Of a stretch of 47,258 nucleotides of DNA, positions 24,884 to 34,156 are shown piece after piece. Position 1 is the first letter of the stretch. Each line of letters begins with the position of its first letter. The notes beneath the pieces were generated by a model, which did not search any database, was not told the origin of the DNA, and saw only the letters and a program-made list of their open reading frames with translations. The DNA comes from Meiothermus sp. (GTDB lineage Bacteria > Deinococcota > Deinococci > Deinococcales > Thermaceae): contig NZ_JANWVH010000013.1 of NCBI RefSeq assembly GCF_025056915.1, positions 1-47,258 on the forward strand. Direction: 5' to 3'. Made by a program: the position numbers and the translations under genes.

Positions 24884-24912
24884 TTGGCTTCCCCTGCGGA
24901 GAGGGTTAGAAT
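24884..24912 (+). promoter_or_regulatory. Promoter of gatC-serS (leaderless)
   Basis: TTGGCT (24884-24889), a 17-base spacer, TAGAAT (24907-24912), then seven bases to the ATG at 24920. The ATG at 24911 overlaps the -10 box and so cannot be used by this transcript. Confidence 0.75.
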
Positions 24913-24919
24913 GGCGCGT

Positions 24920-26513
<1,594 letters not shown>

Positions 26514-26750
26514 AGGGGTCGCCAGGGCAAACCGGGCGCCTCAGGATGGCCCAGAGATGCGTGCCGCCGCTCGCGCTCTGGTTTGGTGGGTGAAAGTTTG
26601 AAGCTCATGAGCCGGGGGTGGGTCTCCAGCGCCAGCCCTCTACTTCCTGCTTCCCCCCGCTACGGTTTGTGGAGTGTTTGGGCAAGGACGGCGATTACTG
26701 CCCACGCTAGCGCCTTGAAGCTCGCCCGTTGCGGCAAGCTCAGGGCCCAT

Positions 26751-26780
26751 TTGGGGTTTCAACGCCCTGCACGGTAGCAT
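26751..26780 (+). promoter_or_regulatory. Promoter of the racemase-GNAT operon (leaderless)
   Basis: TTGGGG (26751-26756), an 18-base spacer, TAGCAT (26775-26780), then seven bases to the ATG at 26788. The stretch 26514-26750 holds nothing recognisable. Confidence 0.6.
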
Positions 26781-26787
26781 GTGAAGC

Positions 26788-27906
26788 ATGAAAATCGAAG
26801 CCGCCGAACTCCGCCTGATCTCGCTGCCCCTCAAGTTTCGCTTCGAGACCTCCTTCGGGGTGCAGACCATGCGCCACCTGATTCTCCTGACCCTGTACGG
26901 CGAGGGCCTCGAGGGCTATGCCGAAACCGTCATGGAGTACACCCCGCACTACCGCGAGGAGACCATTCCGGGGGCCTGGGCGCTTTTGGAGGAGCTGCTC
27001 ATTCCGCAGGTGCTGGGCAAAGACCTGGCCAACCCCGAGCAGCTCTGGGGCGAGATTGCCGGTTTCCGGGGCAACAAGATGACCAAGGCTGCGCTCGAGA
27101 TGGCCTTCTGGGATTTGTGGTGCAAAAGCCTGGGCCAGCCCCTCTGGAAGGTGCTGGGGGGGGTTCGCACCGAAATTCCGGTAGGCATCAGCCTGGGCAT
27201 CGAGCCGAGCATAGAGGCCACCCTGGAAAAGGTGGGCCAGGGGCTTTCCAATGGCTACCGGCGCATCAAGCTCAAAATCAAGCCCGGCTGGGACGTCAAA
27301 CTGGCCTTAGCCGTGCGGGAAGCCTACCCCGAGGCCAACCTCACCGTGGACGCCAATTCCGCCTATAGCCTCAACCACATCGCCACCTTCAAAGCCCTCG
27401 ACGCCGCCAGCCTCGACTACATCGAGCAGCCCCTGGCCTTCGACGACATCCTGGACCACGCCAAGCTGCAAGCCGCCATCTCCACCGCCATTTGCCTAGA
27501 CGAGTCCATCACCTCGCCCGAGGACGCCCGCAAGGCCTTGGAGATAGGGGCCGGACGGGTTATTAACCTCAAGCCGGGCCGGGTCGGGGGCATTCTGGCC
27601 AGCCGCAAGGTGCACGACATCACCCAGAGCTACGGGCTGCCGGTCTGGATGGGGGGGATGCTGGAGGCGGGCATTGGCCGGGCCGCCAACATCCACGTGG
27701 CCACCCTGCCCATGTTCATCAAGCCGGGGGATACCAGCAGCGCCAGCCGCTACTGGCAGGAGGACATCATCGAGGAGGCCCTCGAGGCCCAGAACGGTCT
27801 GATGCCCGTACCCCAGGGGCCTGGTCTGGGCGTGAACCTGAAGCGCGACCTCGTCCAGAAACTGACGGAGAAATCGGCCTACGTAACCCACGCGGTGCAG
27901 GGATAA
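26788..27906 (+). CDS. Enolase-superfamily N-succinylamino-acid racemase / o-succinylbenzoate synthase
   Basis: Metal-dependent enzyme of the MLE subgroup. Catalytic lysines K163 (RIKLKIKPG) and K262 (NLKPGRVGG) and metal ligands D188 (VDANSAY), E213 (IEQPL) and D238 (LDES) are all at the positions expected for the NSAR/OSBS family. The family includes both MenC and amino-acid racemases, which sequence alone separates poorly. Here a GNAT gene follows after 12 bases and a predicted futalosine-route deaminase is third, so the racemase role is favoured over menaquinone synthesis. 372 residues; ATG at 26788 is set by the promoter. Confidence 0.85.
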   Translation: MKIEAAELRLISLPLKFRFETSFGVQTMRHLILLTLYGEGLEGYAETVMEYTPHYREETIPGAWALLEELLIPQVLGKDLANPEQLWGEIAGFRGNKMTKAALEMAFWDLWCKSLGQPLWKVLGGVRTEIPVGISLGIEPSIEATLEKVGQGLSNGYRRIKLKIKPGWDVKLALAVREAYPEANLTVDANSAYSLNHIATFKALDAASLDYIEQPLAFDDILDHAKLQAAISTAICLDESITSPEDARKALEIGAGRVINLKPGRVGGILASRKVHDITQSYGLPVWMGGMLEAGIGRAANIHVATLPMFIKPGDTSSASRYWQEDIIEEALEAQNGLMPVPQGPGLGVNLKRDLVQKLTEKSAYVTHAVQG

Positions 27907-27918
27907 AAACCGCTGCGT

Positions 27919-28752
27919 ATGCAGGTGCTCATCCGCGAACTCCACGAGCCCGAGGAGATTGCCGAAATCCCCCGGCTCGAGCAGGCCATCTGGAACGACC
28001 CCAGCGACACCATCCGCACCGGAACCCTGATGGCCCTGGTCCACGAGGGGGCCTTGCTGGCGGGCGCGTACCGGGTCGAAGCCACAGCCCCTTTCTCCCT
28101 GGGGGAAAAGGCTCAGGGGGCGGGGGGCTTTGCCCCGGAGCTGGTTGGGTTTATCTTTGGCTTCCCCACCAACCGCCCCACCGACCACCACTCGCACATG
28201 ACCGGGGTGCTGCCCGCCTACCAGGGCAGCCAGGTGGGCCTTCTGCTCAAGCGCTTCCAGCGCGACTGGGCCTTGAGCCGTGGCTACGAGCGGGTGGTCT
28301 GGACCTTCGACCCTCTGCGAAGCCTCAACGCCCACTTCAACCTGCGTAAGCTGGGCGCCACCTTCCATCGTTACATTCCCAACTGCTACGGGAATATGGG
28401 GGGCATCAATGCGGGCGCTCCCTCGGACCGGGCCTATGCTGTCTGGGAGCTGCGCTCGGCCCGGGTCTACAACCGCATCTACGCCCCACCCCCAGCCCCC
28501 CGCACCGAGGGCCTGCCGCAGGCCAACCTGGTCGAAGGGCAAGAGCCCCTGGGGTTCCAGCCCGACCTGAGCGAACCCCGCATCCTGGTAGAGATTCCCG
28601 AAGACTGGGGCCAGATCCTGCAAACCAACCCGGCTTTAGCCCTGCGCTGGCGGGCGCACAGCCGCGAGGTTTTTGAGCACTACTTCGCGCGGGGCTATCA
28701 GGCCACCGACTTCGTGCGGAGCCCCAACCGGTACGTTCTGGAGCGAAGATAA
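27919..28752 (+). CDS. GNAT-family acyltransferase (COG3375-like)
   Basis: Predicted acyl-CoA N-acyltransferase. The GNAT core is seen as HMTGVLPAYQGSQVGLLLKRFQRDWALSRGY (acyl-CoA loop, Q/G-x-x-G region QGSQVG), then TFDPLRSLNAHFNLRKLGA and YIPNCYGNMGGINAG. It has 277 residues, longer than a minimal GNAT because of a C-terminal extension (~190-277). In Geobacillus an acyltransferase next to NSAR transfers succinate from succinyl-CoA onto D-amino acids; the same role is inferred here from position, 12 bases after the racemase gene. Start ATG at 27919 without a clear ribosome-binding site, consistent with coupling. Confidence 0.8.
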   Translation: MQVLIRELHEPEEIAEIPRLEQAIWNDPSDTIRTGTLMALVHEGALLAGAYRVEATAPFSLGEKAQGAGGFAPELVGFIFGFPTNRPTDHHSHMTGVLPAYQGSQVGLLLKRFQRDWALSRGYERVVWTFDPLRSLNAHFNLRKLGATFHRYIPNCYGNMGGINAGAPSDRAYAVWELRSARVYNRIYAPPPAPRTEGLPQANLVEGQEPLGFQPDLSEPRILVEIPEDWGQILQTNPALALRWRAHSREVFEHYFARGYQATDFVRSPNRYVLERR

Positions 28753-28815
28753 AAATCGGCCTGGCCTTTAGGAGATGTTGAAAATACCTCAAACCCCGGA
28801 CTGTGAGCCATCGGC

Positions 28816-29964
28816 TTGTTCGAGCCTTTGGCGCTGGGCACATGGGAGGAAGCCCTGATACTCGCCCCTGAAATCTGGACCGCCGAGGTGGTCTACCTAG
28901 GCTTCGGAACGCCCATGCTCAAGGGCGGCCTGGTGGTGGTGGGCCAGCACATCGCCGCGAGCGGCCCCCTCGACGAGTTGCGGCAGCGCTACCCCGAGGC
29001 CCCCATCGTGCACAAGGGCAAGGCCCTCACGCCGCCGGTGGTGAACGCCCACACCCACCTCGACCTCTCCACCGTGCCCTACTTTCGCGGCCCGTACACC
29101 GAGTTCATCCAGCACGTGATTGACCACCGCATGAAGCGCACCCCGGAGGCTACCCAGCAGGGCCTCGAGGCGCTTCGGGCGCTGGGGGTGGGGGGTTTTG
29201 GGGACATCGCCTACCAGCCCGAGGTGGTGGAGTGGCTGCTGGAACACTGCGCCCTGCCCGGGGTGGTCTACCTGGAGGTTATCAACCGCAACCCCACCGA
29301 GGCCGAAGGGATAGCCAGCTGGGTGGCCCGCCGGTTGTCCGAGTGGCGGGGGCGAAACAGCCAGCTCAGGGTGGGAATTTCACCCCACACACCCTACAAC
29401 GTGAGCCCGGCCCTGCTGAAAAAGCTGGTGGAGATCGCCCGGCTCGAGGGCTTCCCCCTGCAGATGCACGTGGCCGAAAGCCCCGAAGAAACCGAACTGA
29501 TGACCCAGGGCCGCGGCCCCTTGCAGGCCCTCCCTGAGCGGTATGGCTTTCCGCCCTACCAGGCGCTGCCCGGCCTGACCCCGGTGCGCTACCTGGCCGA
29601 ACTCGGGGTGCTGGGGCCGCACCTGACGGTGGTGCACGGGGTGCAGGTGGACGAGGAAGAGGTAGAGATGCTGGCCCAGTCGGGCACCCTGGTGGTGGCC
29701 TGTCCGCGCAGCAACGAGGCCTTAGCCTGCGGCCAGATGCCCTGGGACTGGTATCTCAAGCACCGCCTCGAGCCCGCCTTAGGCACCGACTCCCAAAGCA
29801 GCAGCCCCGACCTCGACGTGCGCAACGAGGCGCTCTTTTTGTGGGGGCGGGTAGACCCCCGGGTGCTGGTACGGGCCGCGACCCGTAGCGGCTACCGGGT
29901 GCTGGGGCTGGAAACGCCCCGCATCACCCGCGGAACGCCGGTTTCCCAAGTACAATCCTGGTAG
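28816..29964 (+). CDS. Amidohydrolase, probable aminodeoxyfutalosine deaminase
   Basis: Cytosolic zinc-type deaminase of the amidohydrolase superfamily. Metal motif NAHTHLDLS gives H79 and H81; further ligands are in QMHVAESPEE, VVHGVQVDEEE and ALGTDSQSSSP. The layout matches the Deinococcus 6-aminodeoxyfutalosine deaminase group (menaquinone by the futalosine route); other aminopurine deaminases remain possible. The start is uncertain: TTG at 28816 or 28828; a GGGAGGA (28844-28850) precedes only non-standard codons. It is separated from the GNAT gene by 63 bases and may share its transcript. Confidence 0.75.
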   Translation: MFEPLALGTWEEALILAPEIWTAEVVYLGFGTPMLKGGLVVVGQHIAASGPLDELRQRYPEAPIVHKGKALTPPVVNAHTHLDLSTVPYFRGPYTEFIQHVIDHRMKRTPEATQQGLEALRALGVGGFGDIAYQPEVVEWLLEHCALPGVVYLEVINRNPTEAEGIASWVARRLSEWRGRNSQLRVGISPHTPYNVSPALLKKLVEIARLEGFPLQMHVAESPEETELMTQGRGPLQALPERYGFPPYQALPGLTPVRYLAELGVLGPHLTVVHGVQVDEEEVEMLAQSGTLVVACPRSNEALACGQMPWDWYLKHRLEPALGTDSQSSSPDLDVRNEALFLWGRVDPRVLVRAATRSGYRVLGLETPRITRGTPVSQVQSW

Positions 29965-29987
29965 TCGGCCTCAGTGCCGGGATTTTT

Positions 29988-31319
29988 ATGCAGATTGGTG
30001 CGCTCATCCTCTACAGCGCTTTCGTGGGGGCCCTGACCGGGGTTTTTGCCGCCGGGTTTGTGTTCTTACTGAGGGTAGTGGAGCGCTATCTGCTGGGCGA
30101 GACCTTGGGCTACCTGCCGCCGGGCCTGCCGGGCGAGGGGGGGCTTTCGCAGGTTTTTCGCGGGCCGGCCTTCGGGTGGCTGGCACTGCTGTTACCGCTG
30201 GTGTTTGCGGCCTCGAGCTACCTGGGCTCGGGCCGGGGGCTGGGCTGGCTGCTGGCGGCCTACCGGGCGGGGCGTCCGGTACGGGCCAGCGAGTATTTTC
30301 GGGGCATTGTCGGTTCGCTGGTGCAGCTGGGCGCCGGCTCTCCCCTGGGCCGCGAGGGGCCCATGGCTGCCCTGGGCTTGTGGGTGGGCAGCGTGATGGG
30401 GCGGCGGATTCCACTGGGGGAGTCGAGCCGGTTTCTGCCCTTTGCCGGGATGGCCGCCGGGTTTGCCTCGGCCTTCCATGCGCCCATGGCCGGGGCGCTT
30501 CTGGCCAGCGAGATTGTCTACCGGGGGCTGGCTTTGGAGGTCGGCGCCCTGGCCCCCGCCCTGATTGGCGCGCTGGCCGGCTTCACGGTTTACGGGCTTT
30601 TTCACGGCTACGGGCCGCTGCTCGAGCTCTCACCGGGGCCTCTGGAGTGGCCCCAGCTCCTGTTTGGGCTGGCCATCGGTCTGGTGTGTGCCGGGGTGGG
30701 CACCCTCTGGCTCGAGGCCGAGCGGTTTTTGCAACGCTTCTTACGGCGCCTCACCTTCGGGGTGCGCCATGCCCTTTTTGGGCTGGTGCTGGCGGGGGTC
30801 TTGCTCCTCATGCCGGAGGCCATCGGCAGCGGGCTGCCCTGGGTTCAGCTCGGCACCTCGCCGATCCTGACCCTGCCCTTTTTGGGCACGCTCTTTCTGG
30901 TGCAGCTGGCCCTGCTGATTTTGGGCGGGGGGGTGCGGGCTTATGGGGGGCAGCTCACCCCGGCCCTGACCCTGGGCGGCCTGAGTGGGCTCATTCTGGC
31001 CCAGCTGCTGGGCCAGGTTTTCCCTTCCATTGCGCCCCCACCCGAGACCGCCGCCCTGGTGGGGGTGGCTTCGCTTCTGGCCGGTATTGCCCGCGCACCC
31101 TTTGCTGCGGTGGTCTTGGCAGGCGAGATTGGGGGCTACAGCCTGCTGCCCCTGACCCTGATTGCCGCTTTTGCCGCCTACACCTTCACCAGCCCACGGG
31201 GCAGCTTCGAGGTGGGGGAGCTCAGCCAAGAAAAGGATGGGCCAGCGGAGCCTCTGCCTGAAAACGCTCCGCAAACTTTACGCCAGCCTCGGCCCCCAGC
31301 CTCGAGCGATTCGCCCTGA
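29988..31319 (+). CDS. ClC-family chloride channel/transporter
   Basis: Inner-membrane anion channel or proton-coupled chloride exchanger. About 10-12 helices are seen. The filter motif GREGP is at 121-125 (AGSPLGREGPMAALG), with E123 as the gating glutamate, and GSGLPWVQ is in the second half. There is no CBS domain. From residue ~410 the tail (VGELSQEKDGPAEPLPENAP and on) is hydrophilic, low in complexity and lies antisense to the end of bshB, a 98-base convergent overlap. ATG at 29988; a TACAAT box (29951-29956) stands 31 bases upstream. Confidence 0.9.
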   Translation: MQIGALILYSAFVGALTGVFAAGFVFLLRVVERYLLGETLGYLPPGLPGEGGLSQVFRGPAFGWLALLLPLVFAASSYLGSGRGLGWLLAAYRAGRPVRASEYFRGIVGSLVQLGAGSPLGREGPMAALGLWVGSVMGRRIPLGESSRFLPFAGMAAGFASAFHAPMAGALLASEIVYRGLALEVGALAPALIGALAGFTVYGLFHGYGPLLELSPGPLEWPQLLFGLAIGLVCAGVGTLWLEAERFLQRFLRRLTFGVRHALFGLVLAGVLLLMPEAIGSGLPWVQLGTSPILTLPFLGTLFLVQLALLILGGGVRAYGGQLTPALTLGGLSGLILAQLLGQVFPSIAPPPETAALVGVASLLAGIARAPFAAVVLAGEIGGYSLLPLTLIAAFAAYTFTSPRGSFEVGELSQEKDGPAEPLPENAPQTLRQPRPPASSDSP

Positions 31320-31887
31320 ACGCCTCCAGGCTCAGCTCCCACTGGTAAAAGTCGCGGTAAAAGCCAAACACCCGCTCGGCCACCGCCTGGCCCTCCTCGC
31401 CCACGTCCACATAGACCGCCGGCCTCGGAATATCGCTGCGGTAGTAGTGCAGCAGGCGCACCGGCTGGCGGTGGGGTTCGCCGACCAGCTTGGGAATGCG
31501 GCAGAACTTGAGCGCCGAGAGGGTGGCCCAGTAGGCGGCCCGGTGGTCGGGGTGGACGTCGTGGGGGTTCCAGGTCAGCACCACATCGGGTTTGAAGCTC
31601 GCCACCACCCAGGCAATGGCCAGGGCTTCCTCGCGGCCCCCGGTCAGGCTCGAGTCCGGAAAATCGAGAAACTGGGGCTCTGCGCCCACCATCTCGGCCA
31701 CCGCGTGTCCGTGCCCCTCGCGGATGCGGGCCACCTCCTGGGGGGGCATGTCGCCAAACTGGCTGGCCAGTTCGCCCCGCGTGAGCCAGAGGATTTTTGC
31801 CGCGTCGCCGCGCGCGACGTGCTTGGCCAGGGTGCCACAAACGCCTATTTCGTCGTCCGGATGAGGAAAGATGGCAAGTAGACGCAC
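31222..31887 (-). CDS. bshB: LmbE/PIG-L deacetylase, bacillithiol type
   Basis: Zinc N-deacetylase, likely acting on GlcNAc-malate in bacillithiol synthesis, a thiol made by Deinococcota. Motif PHPDDE (8-13) supplies metal ligands and the base; the second motif NPHDVHPDH (108-115) supplies the remaining histidines. 221 residues, close to BshB1 of Bacillus. The start is GTG at 31887, because the protein must begin just before MRLLAIFPHPDDE, and TATACT (31899-31894, minus) lies six bases upstream. The open frame runs further upstream only through the complement of tRNA-Ser. The last 98 bases overlap the ClC gene. Confidence 0.88.
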   Translation of the reverse strand: MRLLAIFPHPDDEIGVCGTLAKHVARGDAAKILWLTRGELASQFGDMPPQEVARIREGHGHAVAEMVGAEPQFLDFPDSSLTGGREEALAIAWVVASFKPDVVLTWNPHDVHPDHRAAYWATLSALKFCRIPKLVGEPHRQPVRLLHYYRSDIPRPAVYVDVGEEGQAVAERVFGFYRDFYQWELSLEAFRANRSRLGAEAGVKFAERFQAEAPLAHPFLG

Positions 31888-31893
31888 GCCCGA

Positions 31894-31899
31894 AGTATA
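31894..31899 (-). promoter_or_regulatory. -10 box of bshB (leaderless)
   Basis: Minus-strand TATACT, six bases before the GTG. It lies back to back with the tRNA-Ser promoter. Confidence 0.55.
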
Positions 31900-31911
31900 C
31901 CCCTCGGACGC

Positions 31912-31940
31912 TTGACGCTCCCAGGAGCGCCCTGTACACT
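31912..31940 (+). promoter_or_regulatory. Promoter of tRNA-Ser
   Basis: TTGACG (31912-31917), a 17-base spacer and TACACT (31935-31940). The predicted start is about 30 bases before the mature tRNA. Confidence 0.7.
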
Positions 31941-31975
31941 CAACGTTGCCTGCCCAGGCAGGTTCAGTTTGTGCT

Positions 31976-32066
<91 letters not shown>

Positions 32067-32070
32067 AAAA

Positions 32071-32099
32071 GCCATTCGCCTTGCGGATGGCTTTTTTTT
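32071..32099 (+). terminator. Rho-independent terminator of tRNA-Ser
   Basis: GCCATTCGC/GCGGATGGC stem of nine pairs (one G-T) with loop CTT and eight T's. The A-run just before the stem means it could also work on the other strand. Confidence 0.85.
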
Positions 32100-32320
32100 G
32101 CGCCTGCGCCCGTGCGCCTCGAGCAAAGGGCTCCTGGCAAGGGCGGCCCTGGGGAGAAGCCCCAGAACCATCTTTCCACAAACACCTTACTAACGGTATA
32201 AGCGGCCAGGCAGGGCCCAGGGATATGGGGATAAGGAGCACGGAGTCAAGACCGCCGCCCCCTCCTGCCCTGTGCATTGTTGAACGTTGCTCGTGCGGCT
32301 GAACCCGGCACTACCACAGC
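32100..32320. other. Intergenic stretch without a gene
   Basis: Nothing coding is seen. It holds one short hairpin, CTGGGG-AGAAG-CCCCAG (32149-32165), of unknown use. The stretch from 32321 to 32465 is filled by copy B of the interspersed repeat. Confidence 0.5.
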
Positions 32321-32488
32321 GCCTCTCGCGCTCTTCACAGACGTGCCGGCCCTCGAAAACGAGAAGGGACAAGTGTCTGCGTTGCGTCTGGCCGAGACCC
32401 ATCTTTTCGAGTTTCCACGCGGCCACTGTTCTGTTCAGAACCAGGCTTTCTCGACCTCGAACGGCTTATAACATGTGAAGAGCGCTCT
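32321..32488 (-). repeat. Interspersed repeat, copy B (~168 bp, inverted)
   Basis: Reverse complement of copy A at 9781-9950. Perfect blocks include AGAGCGCTCTTC, AGCCTGGTTCTGAACAGAAC and the 32-base block from AGACGCAACG through CTTGTCCCTTCTCGTTTTCG (shown in pieces). It overlaps the last codons of the class V aminotransferase gene, which ends ESALHML inside the repeat. Some of the stem pairs of copy A are lost in this copy. Confidence 0.85.
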
Positions 32489-33668
32489 CGAGCGCTTCGG
32501 CGAGCCGCTCGATGTCTTCGATTTCGTTGTACACCTGGGCCGAGACCCGCACCCACAAGCGCTCATCCCGGCACAGAATGGGGGCCTCGAGGCGGTGCTC
32601 GTAGAGGAGGGCATACTGCAACCGGGCGGCCTCCTCGCGGGTTTTCCCCCGCGAAAGGGGCAGCGGCAGGGTTGCCATACACCCCAGCATGACCTCCGGG
32701 GCCGGGAGGTCGGTTCCCCAACGGCTCGAGAGCACCTGGGCCGCTTCCCAGGCCAGGCGGTGATTGTAGGTTTGCATGGCTTCCAGACCCCATTCGCGCA
32801 TTAAATCCAGGGCTGCCGGCGCTGCCAGATAGGGGGTGGGGTCTTTGGTTCCCACCCAGTCGAACTCCTGGGTGAAGCCCTGCCCCAGGCCCCAGGAAAT
32901 CACCGGAGGGTGCAGGTCTGGCTGCCGTTCGGGGGCCACCCACAGGATGCCGCAGCCTTTGGGGGCCAGCGCCCACTTGTGCAGGTTGCCGGTGTAGTAG
33001 TCCACGCCCAGGCTGGGGATGTCCAGCGGGATGGCCCCGGGCGCGTGCGCCCCATCGGCCAGCACCGGCACCCCCGCCGACCGGCAAACCGCCGCCATCT
33101 CGGCCAGGGGCAACACCAGCGCCGTCTCCGAGGTGATGTGGTCGAGGATGGCCAGGCGCGTGCGGGGAGTCAGGGCTTCGGCCACCGCCGAGACAATCTG
33201 CGCCGGATGCCTGAGCGGAAATGGGAGCTCTACGGTCAGCAAGCGCGCCCGGGCCCGCTCAGCCCAATACCGGGCCGCGTTCACCACCGCGCCGTAGGCC
33301 AGGCTGGTTATGAGAATTTCGTCCCCTGGCCGTAAATCCAGCGAGCACAGCACCGCGTTCACCCCGGTGGTGGCGTTGTCCACAAAAACCAGATCGGAGC
33401 CTCGAGCCCCCACGAATCGGGCCACCGCATCTGCGGCCTCGCGCAGCCGGGGCACCGCCCGGGGAGACTGCCCCGACAGGGCCGAAAGCTCCCGCAACAA
33501 AAAGCGGGCCGGCTGCCGCTCCATCTCCTCCCGCAGGGCCTGCTGCACCGCCAGGACGCTTGTGGGCGTTGCCCCCACGGTGCCGTGGTTGAGGTAGGTG
33601 ATGGCCGGGTCGAGCAGCCAGTGCCGAAGCATTGCCCTACCAAAGCGGACGAAGCCCACACCGCTCAT
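32466..33668 (-). CDS. Class V aminotransferase-fold PLP enzyme (isopenicillin N epimerase-like)
   Basis: PLP enzyme of the CefD/cysteine-desulfurase fold; reaction unknown. It begins with YLNHGTVGATPTSVLAVQQ, has the cofactor aspartate in VLADGAHAPGAI and the PLP lysine in TGNLHKWALAPKGCGIL. 400 residues, typical. ATG at 33668 overlaps the stop of the UPF0303 gene (ATGA), so it is the third gene of a coupled operon with an oxidoreductase. The last seven codons (ESALHML) are inside copy B of an interspersed repeat, so the original C-terminus may have been replaced or extended. Confidence 0.85.
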   Translation of the reverse strand: MSGVGFVRFGRAMLRHWLLDPAITYLNHGTVGATPTSVLAVQQALREEMERQPARFLLRELSALSGQSPRAVPRLREAADAVARFVGARGSDLVFVDNATTGVNAVLCSLDLRPGDEILITSLAYGAVVNAARYWAERARARLLTVELPFPLRHPAQIVSAVAEALTPRTRLAILDHITSETALVLPLAEMAAVCRSAGVPVLADGAHAPGAIPLDIPSLGVDYYTGNLHKWALAPKGCGILWVAPERQPDLHPPVISWGLGQGFTQEFDWVGTKDPTPYLAAPAALDLMREWGLEAMQTYNHRLAWEAAQVLSSRWGTDLPAPEVMLGCMATLPLPLSRGKTREEAARLQYALLYEHRLEAPILCRDERLWVRVSAQVYNEIEDIERLAEALESALHML

Positions 33669-34156
33669 GGGTCGAGGGCCAGCTCCTCGTAGGGCACCCC
33701 CAGGTAGTCGGCCAGCACCTCGACCACCAGCTCGTGATCCTCGCGCTGCGGCAGGCCCGAGACCGTGACCGCGCCAATGCACCCCACCCCCTTCACAAAG
33801 ATGGGAAAACCTCCGCCGTGGGCTGCATAATCGCGGGCATCCAGGCCGCGCTCCTCGAGGCTGCTCTGCTTCTGCTTGAGCATCAGGCCCACCGCATAAG
33901 AGCTTCGATGAAAGCGCTGGACCACGTTGCGCTTACGCCTGACCCAGTCGGCGTTGTCGGGGCTGGTGCCGCGCATGGCGTAGAAGAACAGCGGCTGACC
34001 AAACAAACCGATGTCCATCGCAATCGCGCTGTGCAGGGCATCTGCCGCCTGCCTGAGTTTTTGCCCCAGTTCCCAGGCCACCTCGGCGTCGAAATGCTCG
34101 AAGCGCAGGCGGGCTTCCTGTTCCGCAATACCGGCCAGGTCTTGCTCAAGGTTCAT
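33665..34156 (-). CDS. UPF0303 family protein (HbpS/YBR137W-like)
   Basis: Conserved 163-residue protein of the UPF0303 group, whose fold is shared with heme-binding HbpS and GlcG-like proteins. Recognisable blocks are HSAIAMDIGLFGQPLFFYAM, WVRRKRNVVQRFHRSSYAVG and AHGGGFPIFVKGVGCIGAVTVSGL (given in parts). No signal peptide, so cytosolic. Function unknown; heme or small-ligand binding is only an inference from the fold. Its ATG overlaps the stop of the oxidoreductase gene, and its stop overlaps the start of the aminotransferase gene (both ATGA), so the three proteins are made together. Confidence 0.85.
   Translation of the reverse strand: MNLEQDLAGIAEQEARLRFEHFDAEVAWELGQKLRQAADALHSAIAMDIGLFGQPLFFYAMRGTSPDNADWVRRKRNVVQRFHRSSYAVGLMLKQKQSSLEERGLDARDYAAHGGGFPIFVKGVGCIGAVTVSGLPQREDHELVVEVLADYLGVPYEELALDP

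Noticed and set aside
27496-28623. 375-codon minus-strand open frame opposite the racemase and GNAT genes
   Set aside because: Covers parts of two real genes and lacks any domain signature.
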